Part shown: positions 1-46,859 of the stretch, one piece after another
Numbering within the stretch: the stretch's first letter is position 1
How the letters are laid out: every line of letters begins with the position of its first letter
Assembly (NCBI RefSeq): GCF_041146395.1
Contig: NC_090985.1
Location: 1,835,501-1,899,500, forward strand
DNA: 64,000 nucleotides
Direction of reading: 5' to 3'
From: Eulemur rufifrons
Lineage: Eukaryota > Chordata > Mammalia > Primates > Lemuridae
Program-made: the position numbers and the translations under genes
The notes under the pieces: generated by a model
Database searches by the model: none
What the model saw: the letters and a program-made list of their open reading frames with translations, nothing else
What the model was told of the DNA's origin: nothing

Positions 1-80
1 AGGGATGTCAAGCTAGCGAGGAGGGAGCAGTACTGCAGAGAGGGATGTCAAGCTAGCGAGGAGGGAGCAGTACTGCAGAG
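1..80. repeat. Two tandem copies of a 40-bp unit at the window edge
   Basis: Positions 1-40 and 41-80 are identical (AGGGATGTCAAGCTAGCGAG and so on to GCAGAG). More copies may lie left of the window. Confidence 0.95.
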
Positions 81-1485
81 AGGACCGCCGTGCGTGGAGC
101 AGGGAGCCTCCCAGCCGCAGGGGATCAGAGCGGAGGTCGTGAGAGCCGCCTGGGGCTGGCGAGCGGCGGAGGCTGGTGCGGTCTGGGGCTTTGCTCTGAG
201 TGTGCAGGGCAGCTGCTGAAGGGCAGAAGCCTGTTGCGTGTCCCTGGCGAGGGAGGACGTCCCGTCCCCATGTTTGTGGGAAGCAGCCAGAGAAGCAAGT
301 GCCCGATGACTTCAGACCCCTGGGTCTGTGCTGGGTGACTCTGTGTCTCCCGGGACAGCACATTGTGGACAAGCCCCTGGGATGTCAGCGGTCCCCTGGA
401 CTCGTGGCGGGAGTGGCACTCAGCTGATGAGCTGCATCAATGTCCCCTGTGACGATCCGCAGGCCTGGGGCGGCGTGTGGGGCTGTCTCGGAGGTGAGAA
501 GCCTGACCCTGAGCCCGACCTGTGCGGAGGTGGAAGAGGGTACCCCTGGAGAGGCTCTGGGTCTGTTCAGACCAGCGCCCGTCCGCACCCCTCGAGGGCT
601 GGGCCCCCCGAGGCCTGGAGGGAGCCCTCACTTTGAGCAGGTCCCGGCAGGGCAGCTGCGGGGCCAGGGGTGGCCGTGGGTGTGTCGGAGCTCGCCCGGC
701 TCTTGGGCCGCGGGTTTGGGTGCTGAGCGGGCAGCGTTTGGCCGGCGGGGCCGGCTGCTCTGTGAGGCCTCCGGGTGCACAGAGATGAGAGGACAGGGCT
801 GCCCCGGCCCTGAGCACCTCGGGAGGGAGGGTGAGCGGAGAAGATGCCGGAGTCCCCTCGAGACCCAGACTCCCTTGGTTTAGCTCTGCCTGTGCCCTCA
901 CTCACCACCCTCACCCCGGCCGACCTCCACTCCTCAAAGTTCGCAGGCTCAGAGTGGCCGTCAGTGTGGCCGTCAGTGTGGCCATCAGAGTGGCCATCGG
1001 CTCAGCTCCGCTCAGCACTCCAGGCCATGAAAGCAGCCCCCTCCCCCACCCCAGTGAGCTGCGTCAGAAAAGCCCCAGGTAGGGGTGCACGCATGTGCGT
1101 GTGTGTGTACACGCGTGTGCGTGTTTGTCCTGGAGGGGCTCGCATTTCCCCCGTCCATGCAGAGCCCACCCCCTGGCTGTCCACCCCTGACGGGGCGCGA
1201 GGACTCCGCCTGCTTCCGTCTCCCCTGTGGCCCCCCGGCTGGCGGCGGGGACGGTCACAGCCCTCCCAGAGCCTCCCTCCTCACGGCCCCGAATTCCAGC
1301 AAACAGGACTGTTTGCATTTCAAGGGCTTTCTGACAGGAGACAGAGTAGTGAAAATGCATGAATCATCTAAAAAATATATCTCAAAATTTTGCCAGCCAC
1401 GGTGTGATTCCCGACACCCCGCAGTGTGGCGATAGAAGCCCTCCGTGACCTCCCGCCCGTGTGCGGTGCCAGTTCCCACTCCGCA

Positions 1486-2118
1486 GACACCCCCTTCTGC
1501 GCAGACAGCCCCCTTCTGCGCAGACACCCCCCTTCTGCGCAGACACCCCCCTTCTGTGCAGACACCCCCTTCTGCGCAGACACCCCCCTTCTGCTCAGAC
1601 ACCCCCCTTCTGCGCAGACACCCCCTTCTGCGCAGACACCCCCTTCTGCTCAGACACCCCCTTCTGCGCAGACACCCCCCTTCTGCTCAGACACCCCCTT
1701 CTGCGCAGACATCCCCCTTCTGCTCAGACACCCCCCTTCTGCGCAGACACCCCCTTCTGCTCAGACACCCCCCTTCTGCGCAGACATCCCCCTTCTGCTC
1801 AGACACCCCCCTTCTGCGCAGACACCCCCCTTCTGCGCAGACACCCCCTTCTGCGCAGACACCCCCTTCTGCTCAGACACCCCCCTTCTGCGCAGACACC
1901 CCCTTCTGCGCAGACATCCCCCTTCTGCGCAGACACCCCCCTTCTGCTCAGACACCCCCTTCTGCTCAGACACCCCCTTCTGCTCAGACATCCCCCTTCT
2001 GCTCAGACACCCCCTTCTGCGCAGACATCCCCCTTCTGCGCAGACACCCCCCTTCTGCTCAGACACCCCCTTCTGCGCAGACATCCCCCTTCTGCTCAGA
2101 CACCCCCCTTCTGCGCAC
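1486..2118. repeat. 18-bp minisatellite, about 35 copies
   Basis: The unit is TTCTGCGCAGACACCCCC, with 17-19 bp length variants differing by one or two C. A binary variant alternates between units, GCGCAGACA or GCTCAGACA, and some units have CAT for CAC. When the unit is 18 bp, all frames stay open, which makes long spurious ORFs on both strands. Confidence 0.95.
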
Positions 2119-2277
2119 ACCACTGCTCATTCGGACCCGCACGGACCGGGCCCCGTGCGCTGCGGGTCCCCGACATAGACCACCTCACTCACTCTTCACG
2201 GCACCCCGGCACGGCGGGGCCGCTGTCTGCATCACGGCACAGAGGAGGGAACCGAGGAAATGACACGTCTGGACTCG

Positions 2278-2345
2278 GGCTGTCCAGCAGGGCGGCCGCC
2301 AGCCACACGTGGCTATTCAAATTTAATTAAAATTAAATACAATTA
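2278..2345. mobile_element. Possible hAT-Charlie-type DNA transposon remnant
   Basis: Contains 'ggctgtccagcagggcggcc', 'ccacacgtggctatt' and an AATTTAATTAAAATTAAATA run. This resembles the termini and core of MER3-like nonautonomous hAT elements, and a similar copy lies at 54185-54340. Family assignment is from memory. Confidence 0.5.
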
Positions 2346-3810
2346 GTAATGTCACCCCTCAGTGACAGCAGCCAGGTTCCAGGAGTTCGGTGGCTGCCAC
2401 CCTGGGCCGCACAGAGCAGCGCGGCCGGCGGTGCCGTGTGGACCGGGCTAGTCCGCGTCTGGGGAGTCAGGCTCAGGGCCACCCGGCCCCACGGCCACAC
2501 GTGCCGCTGCGTCCTTCCCCAGTGCAGGGCCCTACTCCTGGTGTCTCCACCTGAGGGTGACTGCAGGGGGGCCTGGGGGGCTCTGTGGTTTAGACGTGTC
2601 CCCCGGACGCATGGGCCGGCTCTTCCCATGTGACGGTCCCTGACCCTGGGCGCCTAGAGCCGGCCCACCCTGGAGAGAGGTCGCCGGCCTGCAGGGGAGC
2701 TAGGGGAGGTCAGTGTTCGGGGCCCTGTGGGGGCAGAGCCCCTCGGATTCCCGGCTCTCCTCCCCCCTCACCCGGCTGCTCCCGGCGCTTCTGGATTATT
2801 CGGGACAAATCTGGCCTGGCCACACCTGCCTCTCCCTGGCTGGGCCTTGCGCAGGAAGGGAGGGTGGAGGCCGGGTGGGAGCGTCCGCAGGCAGGGTGGG
2901 GCGCAGGGGAGTCGGGCCCAGCTTCCCTCGATAACGCGGGGAGTGGCCGGACAGATAAGCCGGCCTGGTTTCCGGGCCCTGCTCGGTCCGCGCTGCGTGG
3001 GAATGAGCCGAGCCGAGCGCTGCCGGAACGCTGGGAAGGGGGGGCCAGCGCTCAGCGCGGTGGGGGGGTCTCACCCGGGAGACGCTGCAGCTGGGTCCGG
3101 AAGGACAAAGCGATTTGCTCCTTGGTCGAGGGGGGGAAAGGTGGACCCAGGCAGGGGGAGCTGCGCAGAGGAAAGCTCTGCGAGGTGACGAGGCAAAGCG
3201 TAGGCGGCAGTGTGGCTGGGGGGGCCGCAGGGCTGTGACAGTGCCAGGAGATGAGCCCACCAGGGGCGGGGTTTTACTCCATCGACCCGTCAGACTGGGG
3301 GGCGGGGAGCGGGGGTCCTCAAAGGGAAAGTCCTTTGCTGGCCGGCCAGCGGGACTGGGCCTGTTGCCCTCTGGGGGTCGTCCCTGGGAAGTTTGCTGTG
3401 CTGTGCCCCCCGGCGCCCCTCCCCGGCAGCTCTGAGCCGCGCTGGGGCACTGGCAGTTGGTTCTTCCTCTGCTCTCCGAGAACTGCCCGAGGGAGCCTTG
3501 CTTGGCTGAGAAAGCCTTCAGGTTGCTGGGCGCGGCCAGGACAGCTTTCCACTGGGGTGTCCACTGGGAAAGAAAAGACGTCCCAGATCCCGCATGTCTA
3601 GAGACAGGGGGCCTGGGAGAGCAGGATCCTGAAAGTCCTCAGGTTTACTGACCCTTGACCTGCAGGGAGTACCCTGGACTGGGGTGGTCTGGGAGACTGG
3701 GAGAGGCAGTGCGGCAGAGGGTGCTGAAAGTTCTTTGGTTTTTATATTGATCCCCAATATCTTTCCCTGACGAGGGATGGACAGGAGGGAAGATGTGTCC
3801 ACACAGAATT

Positions 3811-4612
3811 GCACGTATAGGAGGCGGAGTGTGTGTGTGCCATGCAGGAGGTAGGACGCGTGTGCACCATGTAGGAGATGGGATGAGTGTGCACTACATA
3901 GGAGGTGGAATTCTTGTGTGCACCACGCAGGAGGTGGGACATGTATGCACCACGCAGGAGGTGGCATTTGTGTGCACACGCAGGAGGTGGGACATGTGTG
4001 CACCACGCAGGAGGTGGCATTTGTGTGCACCACGCAGGAGGTGGGACATGTGTGCACCACACAGGAGGTGGCATTTGTGTGCACACGCAGGAGGTAGGAC
4101 GCGCGTGCACCAGGCAGGAGGTGGGATGCGCGTGCACCAGGCAGGAGGTAGGATGCGCGTGCACCAGGCAGGAGGTGGGATTGTGCGTGCACCAGGCAGG
4201 AGGTGGGACACGCGTGCACCAGGCAGGAGGTGGGATGCGCGTGCACCAGGCAGGAGGTGGGACGCGCGTGTGCACCAGGCAGGAGGTGGGACGCGCGTGC
4301 ACCAGGCAGGAGGTAGGATGCGCGTGCACCAGGCAGGAGGTAGGATGCGCGTGCACCAGGCAGGAGGTGGGATTGTGCGTGCACCAGGCAGGAGGTGGGA
4401 CACGCGTGCACCAGGCAGGAGGTGGGATGCGCGTGCACCAGGCAGGAGGTGGGACGCGCGTGTGCACCAGGCAGGAGGTGGGACGCGCGTGCACCAGGCA
4501 GGAGGTAGGATGCGCGTGCACCAGGCAGGAGGTAGGACGCACGTGCACCAGGCAGGAGGTGGGACGCGCGTGCACCAGGCAGGAGGTGGGACGCGCGTGC
4601 ACCAGGCAGGCG
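3811..4612. repeat. 27-bp minisatellite, about 30 copies, with a 192-bp higher-order period
   Basis: The unit is GTGCACCAGGCAGGAGGTGG plus GACGCGC. Older variants at the left read CACCACGCAGGAGGTGGCAT. The distinctive GGGATTGTGCGTGCACC variant recurs at 4177 and 4369, and the flanking order of variant units is the same. This shows a 192-bp block duplication of seven units. Confidence 0.95.
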
Positions 4613-5819
4613 GGGCAGCCTGCAGACCGGGATGCAGGACTGGCCCTCGGGGGGGAGAGGGAAGGAAGGATGCTTGGGTGGCAAGAGCCTCAGACACTGG
4701 GGTGGCTCCGAGAGAGTGCGGGTGGCCACCGGGGAGCGCGGGAGCAGAGCCTGCCCATTAGGGGAGTCTCACGGGGCAGACGTGACTCTAGGCCCTGGTT
4801 GCTGGGAGGAGCTCGAGGACAGCACGGCCCTGGGACAGCACAGCTGGACCCCACGGTGCGGCCGCTGGAAGCCGCCTGCTCACAGCAGCCTCTGCAGCCG
4901 TCTTGAAGAGACAGAGCAGTGTGACCTTGTGGCTGTTGAGAGGACCCTGTGCAGACTTGGAGATAAGATGACAAGCTCAGCCCTCGGAGTCAGGGTCGAG
5001 GGTGCCAGGAGAGTGGAGGGGCTCGGGGAGGCGGGTCCCACGCCTTCACAGGGCATGGCCCCGAGTGACGCAATGGGAGCATTCTGCTAAAGTGGATTTC
5101 GTGGGAAAGCTCAGACTCACAGTGCTCACTCGGTCACAGGGCCGGAGTCGGGGGTGAAAAGAAGCAGCCTGGCTGCCCCGTGTCACCGGTGGGCCCCCCG
5201 CTCTCCTCCCACCTGGCCGCAGACCACTGGCAAACCCCGAGCACCCTCTGACCTTCCCTGCCCTCAGAAGGGGCAGTTAAGGAGCTGGCTTAAGTGACGG
5301 CGCTTAATTAGATGGGACTACTGTCAATTGTCAACATGTCCTTCAACAAACCCTCCTCTGGACTCCTCAGCCCTCAGAGCGCGGGGGCTCTGCCAGCTGC
5401 CACGCAGAAGCCAGTGCAGAGCCCTGGTGGGGGGAGGTCTGCCCCGCACACCTGGGTGGGCCACATACCTGGCGTGCGTGGGAAGGCCACAGAGCCCGTG
5501 GGGGGAGACAAGGCTTCCCCATGGGTGGCCAGAGGGAACCCCGCTTCTGACTGTCCAGCTGTAAAGACACGGCCCTGTGACCCCCAGCAGGAGCCACGGG
5601 GGCTGCTCTCGAGGAAGAGGCTCCAGCATTCTGCAGCGCTAACCTGTCCCAGCCTCTCCTCTGGCCGATGTCAGAGCCCCAGTGACACCCAGGGCCTGGC
5701 TGTGCTCACTCCTGGCCCATGTGGCCGGGCACAGACCTTTGGCATCAGATGCGTTTGGCAAGAGTAGTGTATCTCACTAAATTCTTAGTGAAATTACTTG
5801 CTAGAGCCTGAGCCTTGCT

Positions 5820-6295
5820 GAAGAAGGACTCCGTGGCAGGCTGAGTCGTGGCCCACAGCTGTGTCCACATCCTGATCCTCAGTACCCGCAGATGGTGCCT
5901 TACCCGGCCAGAGGGACGTCGTAGAGGGGATAAATCAAGGCTGTGGAGGTGGGAGTTACCCTGATTTATCTAGGTGGGCCGAGTATGATCGTGGGGTCCT
6001 TTCAAGAGAGAAGGAGGACGGTGAGGGTCAGAGGAGAAGCGGTGTGATGGCAGGAGCAGGGGCTGCAGTGCTGTGCCTTACAGAGGGAGGAAGGGGTCGT
6101 GGGCCCGGGCACAGGGGCGGCCGCTGGGTCCGAAAGAGCGAGGAGCAGGATCTCCTCTGGGGCCTCCACGAGGAACCAGCCCTGCCCACACCTTGAGTCT
6201 AGCCCTGAAAGGCTCATTTCAGACTTCTGACCTCTGGGACCGTGAGAGAATAAGTCTGTGGTGCTTTAAAGCCACTAAGTTTGTGGCTGCAGCGC
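5820..6295. mobile_element. Old interspersed repeat, LTR/MER-like, family not assigned
   Basis: Wording typical of a common mammalian repeat: 'gtgtccacatcctgatcctc', 'gtgggccgagtatgatcg', 'gggtcctttcaagagag', 'cagacttctgacctctggga', and a 3' end 'agccactaagtttgtggc'. I recognise the pattern but cannot name the family with confidence. It is strongly diverged. Confidence 0.5.
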
Positions 6296-6884
6296 CAGCA
6301 GGGCGATACCAAGTCCAGAGGAGGCACCGTCTCAGATTTGCCACCCACCCATTTCACGTCAGAATAAGATGCTTCAAAGAAGCCACGGCCTCCCTGAGTC
6401 TGCGGAATCCCAGCAGCAAGCACCCTGGACGCACCGCGGGCTTGCTGGGCGTGCCGGCGGAGGGGCAGGCGGGGTCAGCTCTTCCTGCGGTTCAGAGAGC
6501 GGGGCAGGGTCACTGGGGTGGGTGGTTGCTCGGGGCCTTCACATGTGGACACCGACGGTATCTGGGGGATGACCAAGGGCCTGGTCGCCGAAGTCGAGGT
6601 CACGGTGAAAGCCGAGTGGCGTGGGTGGTGTGGTTCAGGCCGCGGGTCCACGTGGGAGATTCTTGCGCCCTGTAATTGCGTCCTCAAATGGCAGAGAGAG
6701 CGCCTGTGGGCCAGGCAGCAGTCTCTGCAACGAGCCAAATTTAGAGCCCGGCTAAGATCTCTTTATTCTGGAAAAGAATTTGGGATTGTTGTGGATGGAG
6801 GCAGAATTCGGGGCTGTAAATCAAAGACAGTTCTGAAGTTTGAACTCCTGTCACCGTGCACCTTTCTTAAGATGCGTTTTCTGC

Positions 6885-7010
6885 ACAGATGGAGGGGGAG
6901 GGGACTATGTTTGGCAGGAGACGTGGGGAGGGAGGTGGTGAGGGAGGGGGTGGGAGAGCATGGAGGGGCAGGAGGGAGGGGTAGGAGGAGGGGTAGGAGG
7001 AAGGGTCAGT
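6885..7010 (+). repeat. Purine-rich G-run cluster
   Basis: Repeated GGGAGGGG, GTGGGAG and AGGAGGGG motifs, with five runs of at least three G within about 31 bases around 6924-6957. This is compatible with G-quadruplex folding on the sense strand, about 1.1 kb upstream of exon A. Confidence 0.6.
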
Positions 7011-7845
7011 GCCACCGCAGTTCAGGGAGGGGCTCTGGCCACAGCGGGGAAGAGACTGGCAAGAGCTAGGAGGGGGAGCACAGTCAGGAAAAGGTCTTTG
7101 TGTGTTAGTTTTTTAAGAATAGGGAGGCCTAGAGGAGTCTGAAAACAGAGTTAGGAGCCAAGTGCACCAAGAAATGAAGCCGCGGGGGGAGGTGAGCTAC
7201 TGGGGTCCAGGACCTTGGAACATGGCGGGGCTCTGGGAAGCCGGAGCAGAGCAGGGAGAGCATTCTCGCCCCCAAGGCCAGAGGGAGGGGCGAGGTGGCA
7301 AGGAGGTCCCCAGAGAGTAGGCGGCCTCTTATCCACGGTTCCACACGGTACCACTGAGGCAGCAGAGCCGGCCACAGTGGGGGACGCGGAAGCTCCGATC
7401 TGGCTCTTTCTGCAGCACCAGGAGGCAGGTCCGGGCTCTCCACGAGGCTCAGGAGAGCAGGTGGGACCTGCCTGGGGCGACAGGGGGTGAGACAGGGAGC
7501 CTGTTTTATCCTCGTAAGAATCCCAGTGGTCGGCACTCCAGGGCGTCATCCAGACCGGGTCTCTCGCTCCCCCTGCGTCTCAAGGGCGGGTCCTCGTCTG
7601 CGTGGGCAAGGCTGGCCTCCCGGCCGCCCCGGAGAGGAAGAGGAGAAGCAGCCTGGAGGTTGCACCCAGCGCTTCCCTTCACCCCCTGTGCCACGCCCGA
7701 CGGCCAGCGGGCTGGGAAGTGCCGCCCTGCAGCGCGGGGGGAGTCTTGGGGGGTCTCATACTGAAAGCAGAGCAGGGAACACGTGCCAGGGGCAGTCGGC
7801 CGTTTCTGCCAAGACTCGCGCACGCGGGCTGTGAATCCCACCCCT

Positions 7846-7882
7846 ACCCCCACCCCCACCTCCACCTCCACCTCCACCTCCA
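7846..7882. repeat. (CCACCT)n / (CCACCC)n tract
   Basis: Short hexanucleotide run ending about 175 bp before the exon A acceptor. Confidence 0.85.
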
Positions 7883-8058
7883 GGCACACGCCGTGCCCTT
7901 ACTGGGCGGCATTCTTCTCTACAGCCAGACAGGGGTCGCGGGGACCGCCAGGCGGGCAGGGCTTGGCGATGAGTGAGCGGCCGCGTGGGAGCGCCCGGCA
8001 GGGCAGAGCACGGGGGGCACACGGTGCCTGCTCACTCCCACGCCCCCTTTCTGCCCAG

Positions 8059-43697
<35,639 letters not shown>

Positions 43698-45837
43698 GGA
43701 CGGCTGCCACCCGGTGCCCCCGTGGTGGACTGTGACGGTGACTTTGGCAGCAGCCTGGGGCAGGATGGCTGGTTCCCCCGGCCCCGCCCTGCAGCTGCCT
43801 GGGGAGGCCGCGTGTCGGCCCTGATGGGCAAGGGACGGACGCCAGAGCCCCTGGTGCTGCCGCCTGCCCCCACTCGAGCGTCTACCTGCAGCCCCTGGGG
43901 CGGCGTCGGCCCCTGCAGGGAACCTTCTCTCTCCTGCAGCCTCTTGGGTGCTTCTCCCACCTGTGCCTCTTCCGCAGGGGCTGTGGGGGCCACGTGTCCT
44001 GCTGGCTACAAAGGGCCCCGGCCTGCAAGGACGTGGCCTGGAGGGCTGGCCACTCACAGGTCCCCGTGGTCCCCGCAGACTCGTGAGGGCGGTAGATGCA
44101 GGAAAAGGAGCCCTGGCTTTAGGGCGACCTTTATTCCTGTAAGGAAGAGCCAACCCGCACGGGACAGCTCGCCAAACGGAACCACTGCCCATGGGAAGGA
44201 GGCACGCCCTGCCTCTGGCTGCGCCCACCTCTGAGACCAGGCGGGAGGCTGGCACTGGGACTAGGGGACTGTCAAAGGCCCTGGCGGTTCTGAGATAGCA
44301 GAAGTCTGTGGCATTTCCCACTGTACCTGGACCCAGCAGTAGGTGAGAACGTTCTCTGCTGCCGACATCCACCAGGGCACGCGGGGTGGAGCCGTGAGGA
44401 CAGCCCGGGTTAGGGCTTGCGGTCCGCCGGGCGGGCAGTCAGGGCTCTGCCAGGCACAGAGCCCCAGGGAGGCACAGGACAGACCAGTGCCCGTCCAGAG
44501 GGAGGAGTGCAGGGCTCAGGGGCCAGGAAGGCTTCTCGCAGGAGGAGGCAGCGGTGAGGGAATGAAGGGTGGGGCGCATTGACGGGGACAGACGAGGCAG
44601 CCTCTGGAGTGGCTCAGGATTGAGCCCTCCCCGCCGCCGCCTGCCGAAGCTGCCGACCACAGGGCCACCCTCTGCCCAGGCTCGCTGCCCTCCATGGCAG
44701 GGGGGAGGCACGGGCGGGGCCGGTCATGCCCACGGCCCTGAGGGACTCGGTCCCCAGCCAGGCCCGCCTGTGACTCTGGGAGGGTGGAGCCAAGTCCCCA
44801 GGGGTGAGCTCCCGCCCTGGGGCCTCATCCGCACTCCGTGCAGGGAACAGAGGGTGGCTCTGTGGTTGGCAGCCTCCGGGGACGTGCTCCACTCACCGAG
44901 CTCGCGATGTCAGAGCTGGACAGGGCCCTGGAAAAGATCTAGTGCAAAGCCTTCTCTGTACACATGGGGGCAGGGGACCCGAGATGGGGAGAACCACACG
45001 GCCAGGGCCCTGGGAGCCCCAGCGCAGCACGTGCTGCCAAACCACACTGCCCGGCAGCCGGCCCAGAGCACCCGGCACTCCTGCGGTGGCTTCCGGAAAT
45101 GGGGACGAGTCCTTGAGGGGAAGAAAATGATCAGAACAGAACGATAACCGCCGCTGCTGTCTGTTCCTGCTCCTCCGCGCACACCGACCTGCCTTCCCTG
45201 GGTCCCAGGTGCCAGGCCTTGCCCTGTCCACACTGCCTGCCGGCCTGCGCTCAGCGCCTGCAGCCGCCGTCATCCCGCCGGTGCTCCCTGGCCCTGCAGC
45301 TCTGCGGGCTGGCAGATGGGGTCAGGCACGCCGAAATGTTTCTGGAGAGCCTGGCTGATGTCGGGGTCTAGACCGTTGTTGGGCCCAGCCCTGCTCCTGT
45401 CAGCTGCCGGCTCACACCCTGCTATCTCCTGGGCTGCTCCAGAGAGAGCCGGCAGGCACCTGGGGAAAACCTGCCTGTGGCTCCTACATTTGTCCCCTGT
45501 CCTGCCTGGCTGCAACTGAGGCTCAAGTCCCCGGGTAGAACCAACTGCCAGAGAGCTCTTTCCCACCAAACCGGTCCTCCAGCCACTGGGAGGTGACAAT
45601 GGGGCTCCAACTTTTAAGGTATGGCTGCTCCAAAGGCTACGATCACAGGAAGGACCTCGTCCAGGGAGATTAGCATGATGGCGACGGGAGGAGTTAAAAT
45701 GACCTCATGTCCTTCTTGTCTAAAGTTTTGTTGAGTTTTCAAACTCTTTCAGTGCAAGGGTCTCACACTGTGAACCACTTAGGATGTGATCACTTCCAGG
45801 TGGCCAGGAATGTTGAACGTCTTCGGCTCAGTTTATT

Positions 45838-45852
45838 TCAAAAAAAAAAAAA

Positions 45853-45887
<35 letters not shown>

Positions 45888-45890
45888 TAT
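45838..45890. repeat. Poly(A)/(TA)n/(GA)n compound microsatellite in the 3' UTR
   Basis: A run of A, then seven TA, then about ten GA dinucleotides, lies about 2.15 kb into the CEMIP 3' UTR. Confidence 0.95.
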
Positions 45891-46196
45891 TTAAAGGTTC
45901 TCAGAGTTGTGCGTGTTTTAGCAGGATCTGCACATGAAACTTTCTTTCCTAAACTACTCACCAAGAGCCAGCGTCCAGGCATTTTTCTTGGTAGCACAAA
46001 TTTTCTTAAAATGGTTCTTGTTGTTCTTTGTAAGCGTTAACGTGAGTTAGGCCTTTAAGGAAAACAACATTCCTCCGAAATGCTAGTCTTTTTACTGTTG
46101 CCGAAATAGCTGGTCCTTTTTCGGGAATTCGATGTATCGTGTATTTTGTATGTCAACATTCTCGTAGGCGTCACCATGAACAAAGATATATTTTCT

Positions 46197-46213
46197 ATTT
46201 ATTTATTATATAT
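46197..46213 (+). promoter_or_regulatory. AU-rich element in the CEMIP 3' UTR
   Basis: Overlapping ATTTA pentamers followed by TATATAT lie about 30 bp before the likely poly(A) hexamer. Such elements bind mRNA-decay and stability factors in inducible transcripts. The sequence match is direct; function here is inferred. Confidence 0.5.
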
Positions 46214-46239
46214 GCACTTCAAGAAGTCACTGTCAGAGA

Positions 46240-46245
46240 AATGAA
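46240..46245 (+). terminator. Probable variant poly(A) signal AATGAA
   Basis: AATGAA, one base from AATAAA, is followed 15-50 bp later by a GT-rich stretch ('cgtttgggggtgtcctttgt'), the usual arrangement of a downstream element. No canonical hexamer was found nearby. Confidence 0.45.
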
Positions 46246-46262
46246 GACTTATCTTCAACGTC

Positions 46263-46859
46263 GCGTTTGGGGGTGTCCTTTGTACTTCTCGGAAGGAGTG
46301 TGCCTGGAGCTGAGCACACCAGCTCCGGTTTGGAAAATCTCACTGCACCACAGTAAACAGACAAAGGATGTCATTGTCTCGTCTGTTTTGTTTCCTGTTA
46401 AAGTGGGCTTCATTTCAGATCAGTTACCGAAGGAAAATCAGGTTGCTGAAATCACGCTGCGAGTCTGCCTCCCTTACGCCCACGGCCTGTCCCCAAGAAC
46501 CATTCCCTTGTCCAAGGCCCTCCTGGCCCTCGCCCCAAGGGCACCCATGCCAATAGGTGACAGCGTTCACAGAAAGAGCATATGACATTCACGTAACAAT
46601 CCAGAACATGCTACATTCTGCACGTCCCTAAGCGTCTGTGGGAACTGACACCCCAATGGGAAGCCAGGCAGAGGCAGGACGGCCTCTCCCTCAAGGGCAC
46701 TGTTTGGCCAGAGAACACTTCTTTGAGGAGAGCCCAAAAGCCTGAGATGGAAACATAGGTCTCCACAATGCTGGCCGGAAGCAGGGGCAGACACAAGCAG
46801 AGGCGACCACGGGGCAGCAAAGGGAGAGGCTCAGGGTCTGGAGAAACACGGAGGGGCAC
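46263..46859. other. Intergenic spacer between CEMIP and the large array
   Basis: About 600 bp after the estimated CEMIP 3' end. I see no gene and no clear repeat. The last 60 bp ('ctcagggtctggagaaacac') already look like a decayed array unit. Confidence 0.5.

Larger units (their letters stand above)
1..8058 (+). other. 3' part of the CEMIP intron preceding exon A
   Basis: No exon of CEMIP or another gene could be recognised. The segment that should precede exon A (the end of the residue-470 region) is not here, so the intron starts left of the window. It holds the tandem repeats at 1-80, 1486-2118 and 3811-4612, a possible hAT remnant at 2278-2345, an old interspersed repeat at 5820-6295, a G-run cluster at 6885-7010 and a CCACCT tract before exon A. 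Open frames in the arrays come from repeat composition. Confidence 0.7.
43698..46262 (+). other. CEMIP: CEMIP 3' UTR (end estimated)
   Basis: About 2.56 kb from the stop codon to the estimated cleavage site, close to the roughly 2.7 kb I recall for human CEMIP. The first 1.9 kb is GC-rich; the last 0.6 kb is AT-rich with an AU-rich element. No AATAAA was found by eye between 43700 and 46860. The end is placed from the AATGAA hexamer at 46240 and the GT-rich stretch after it. Inference; 3'-end reads would settle it. Confidence 0.55.

Noticed and set aside
1426..2330. Three overlapping + strand frames of 250-289 codons over the 18-bp array
   Set aside because: All three frames are open at once in an 18-bp repeat, which is not a coding signature.
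3518..4761. Long open frames on both strands over the 27-bp array (up to 403 codons)
   Set aside because: The unit is 27 bp, divisible by three and stop-free in several frames. Repeat composition explains them.
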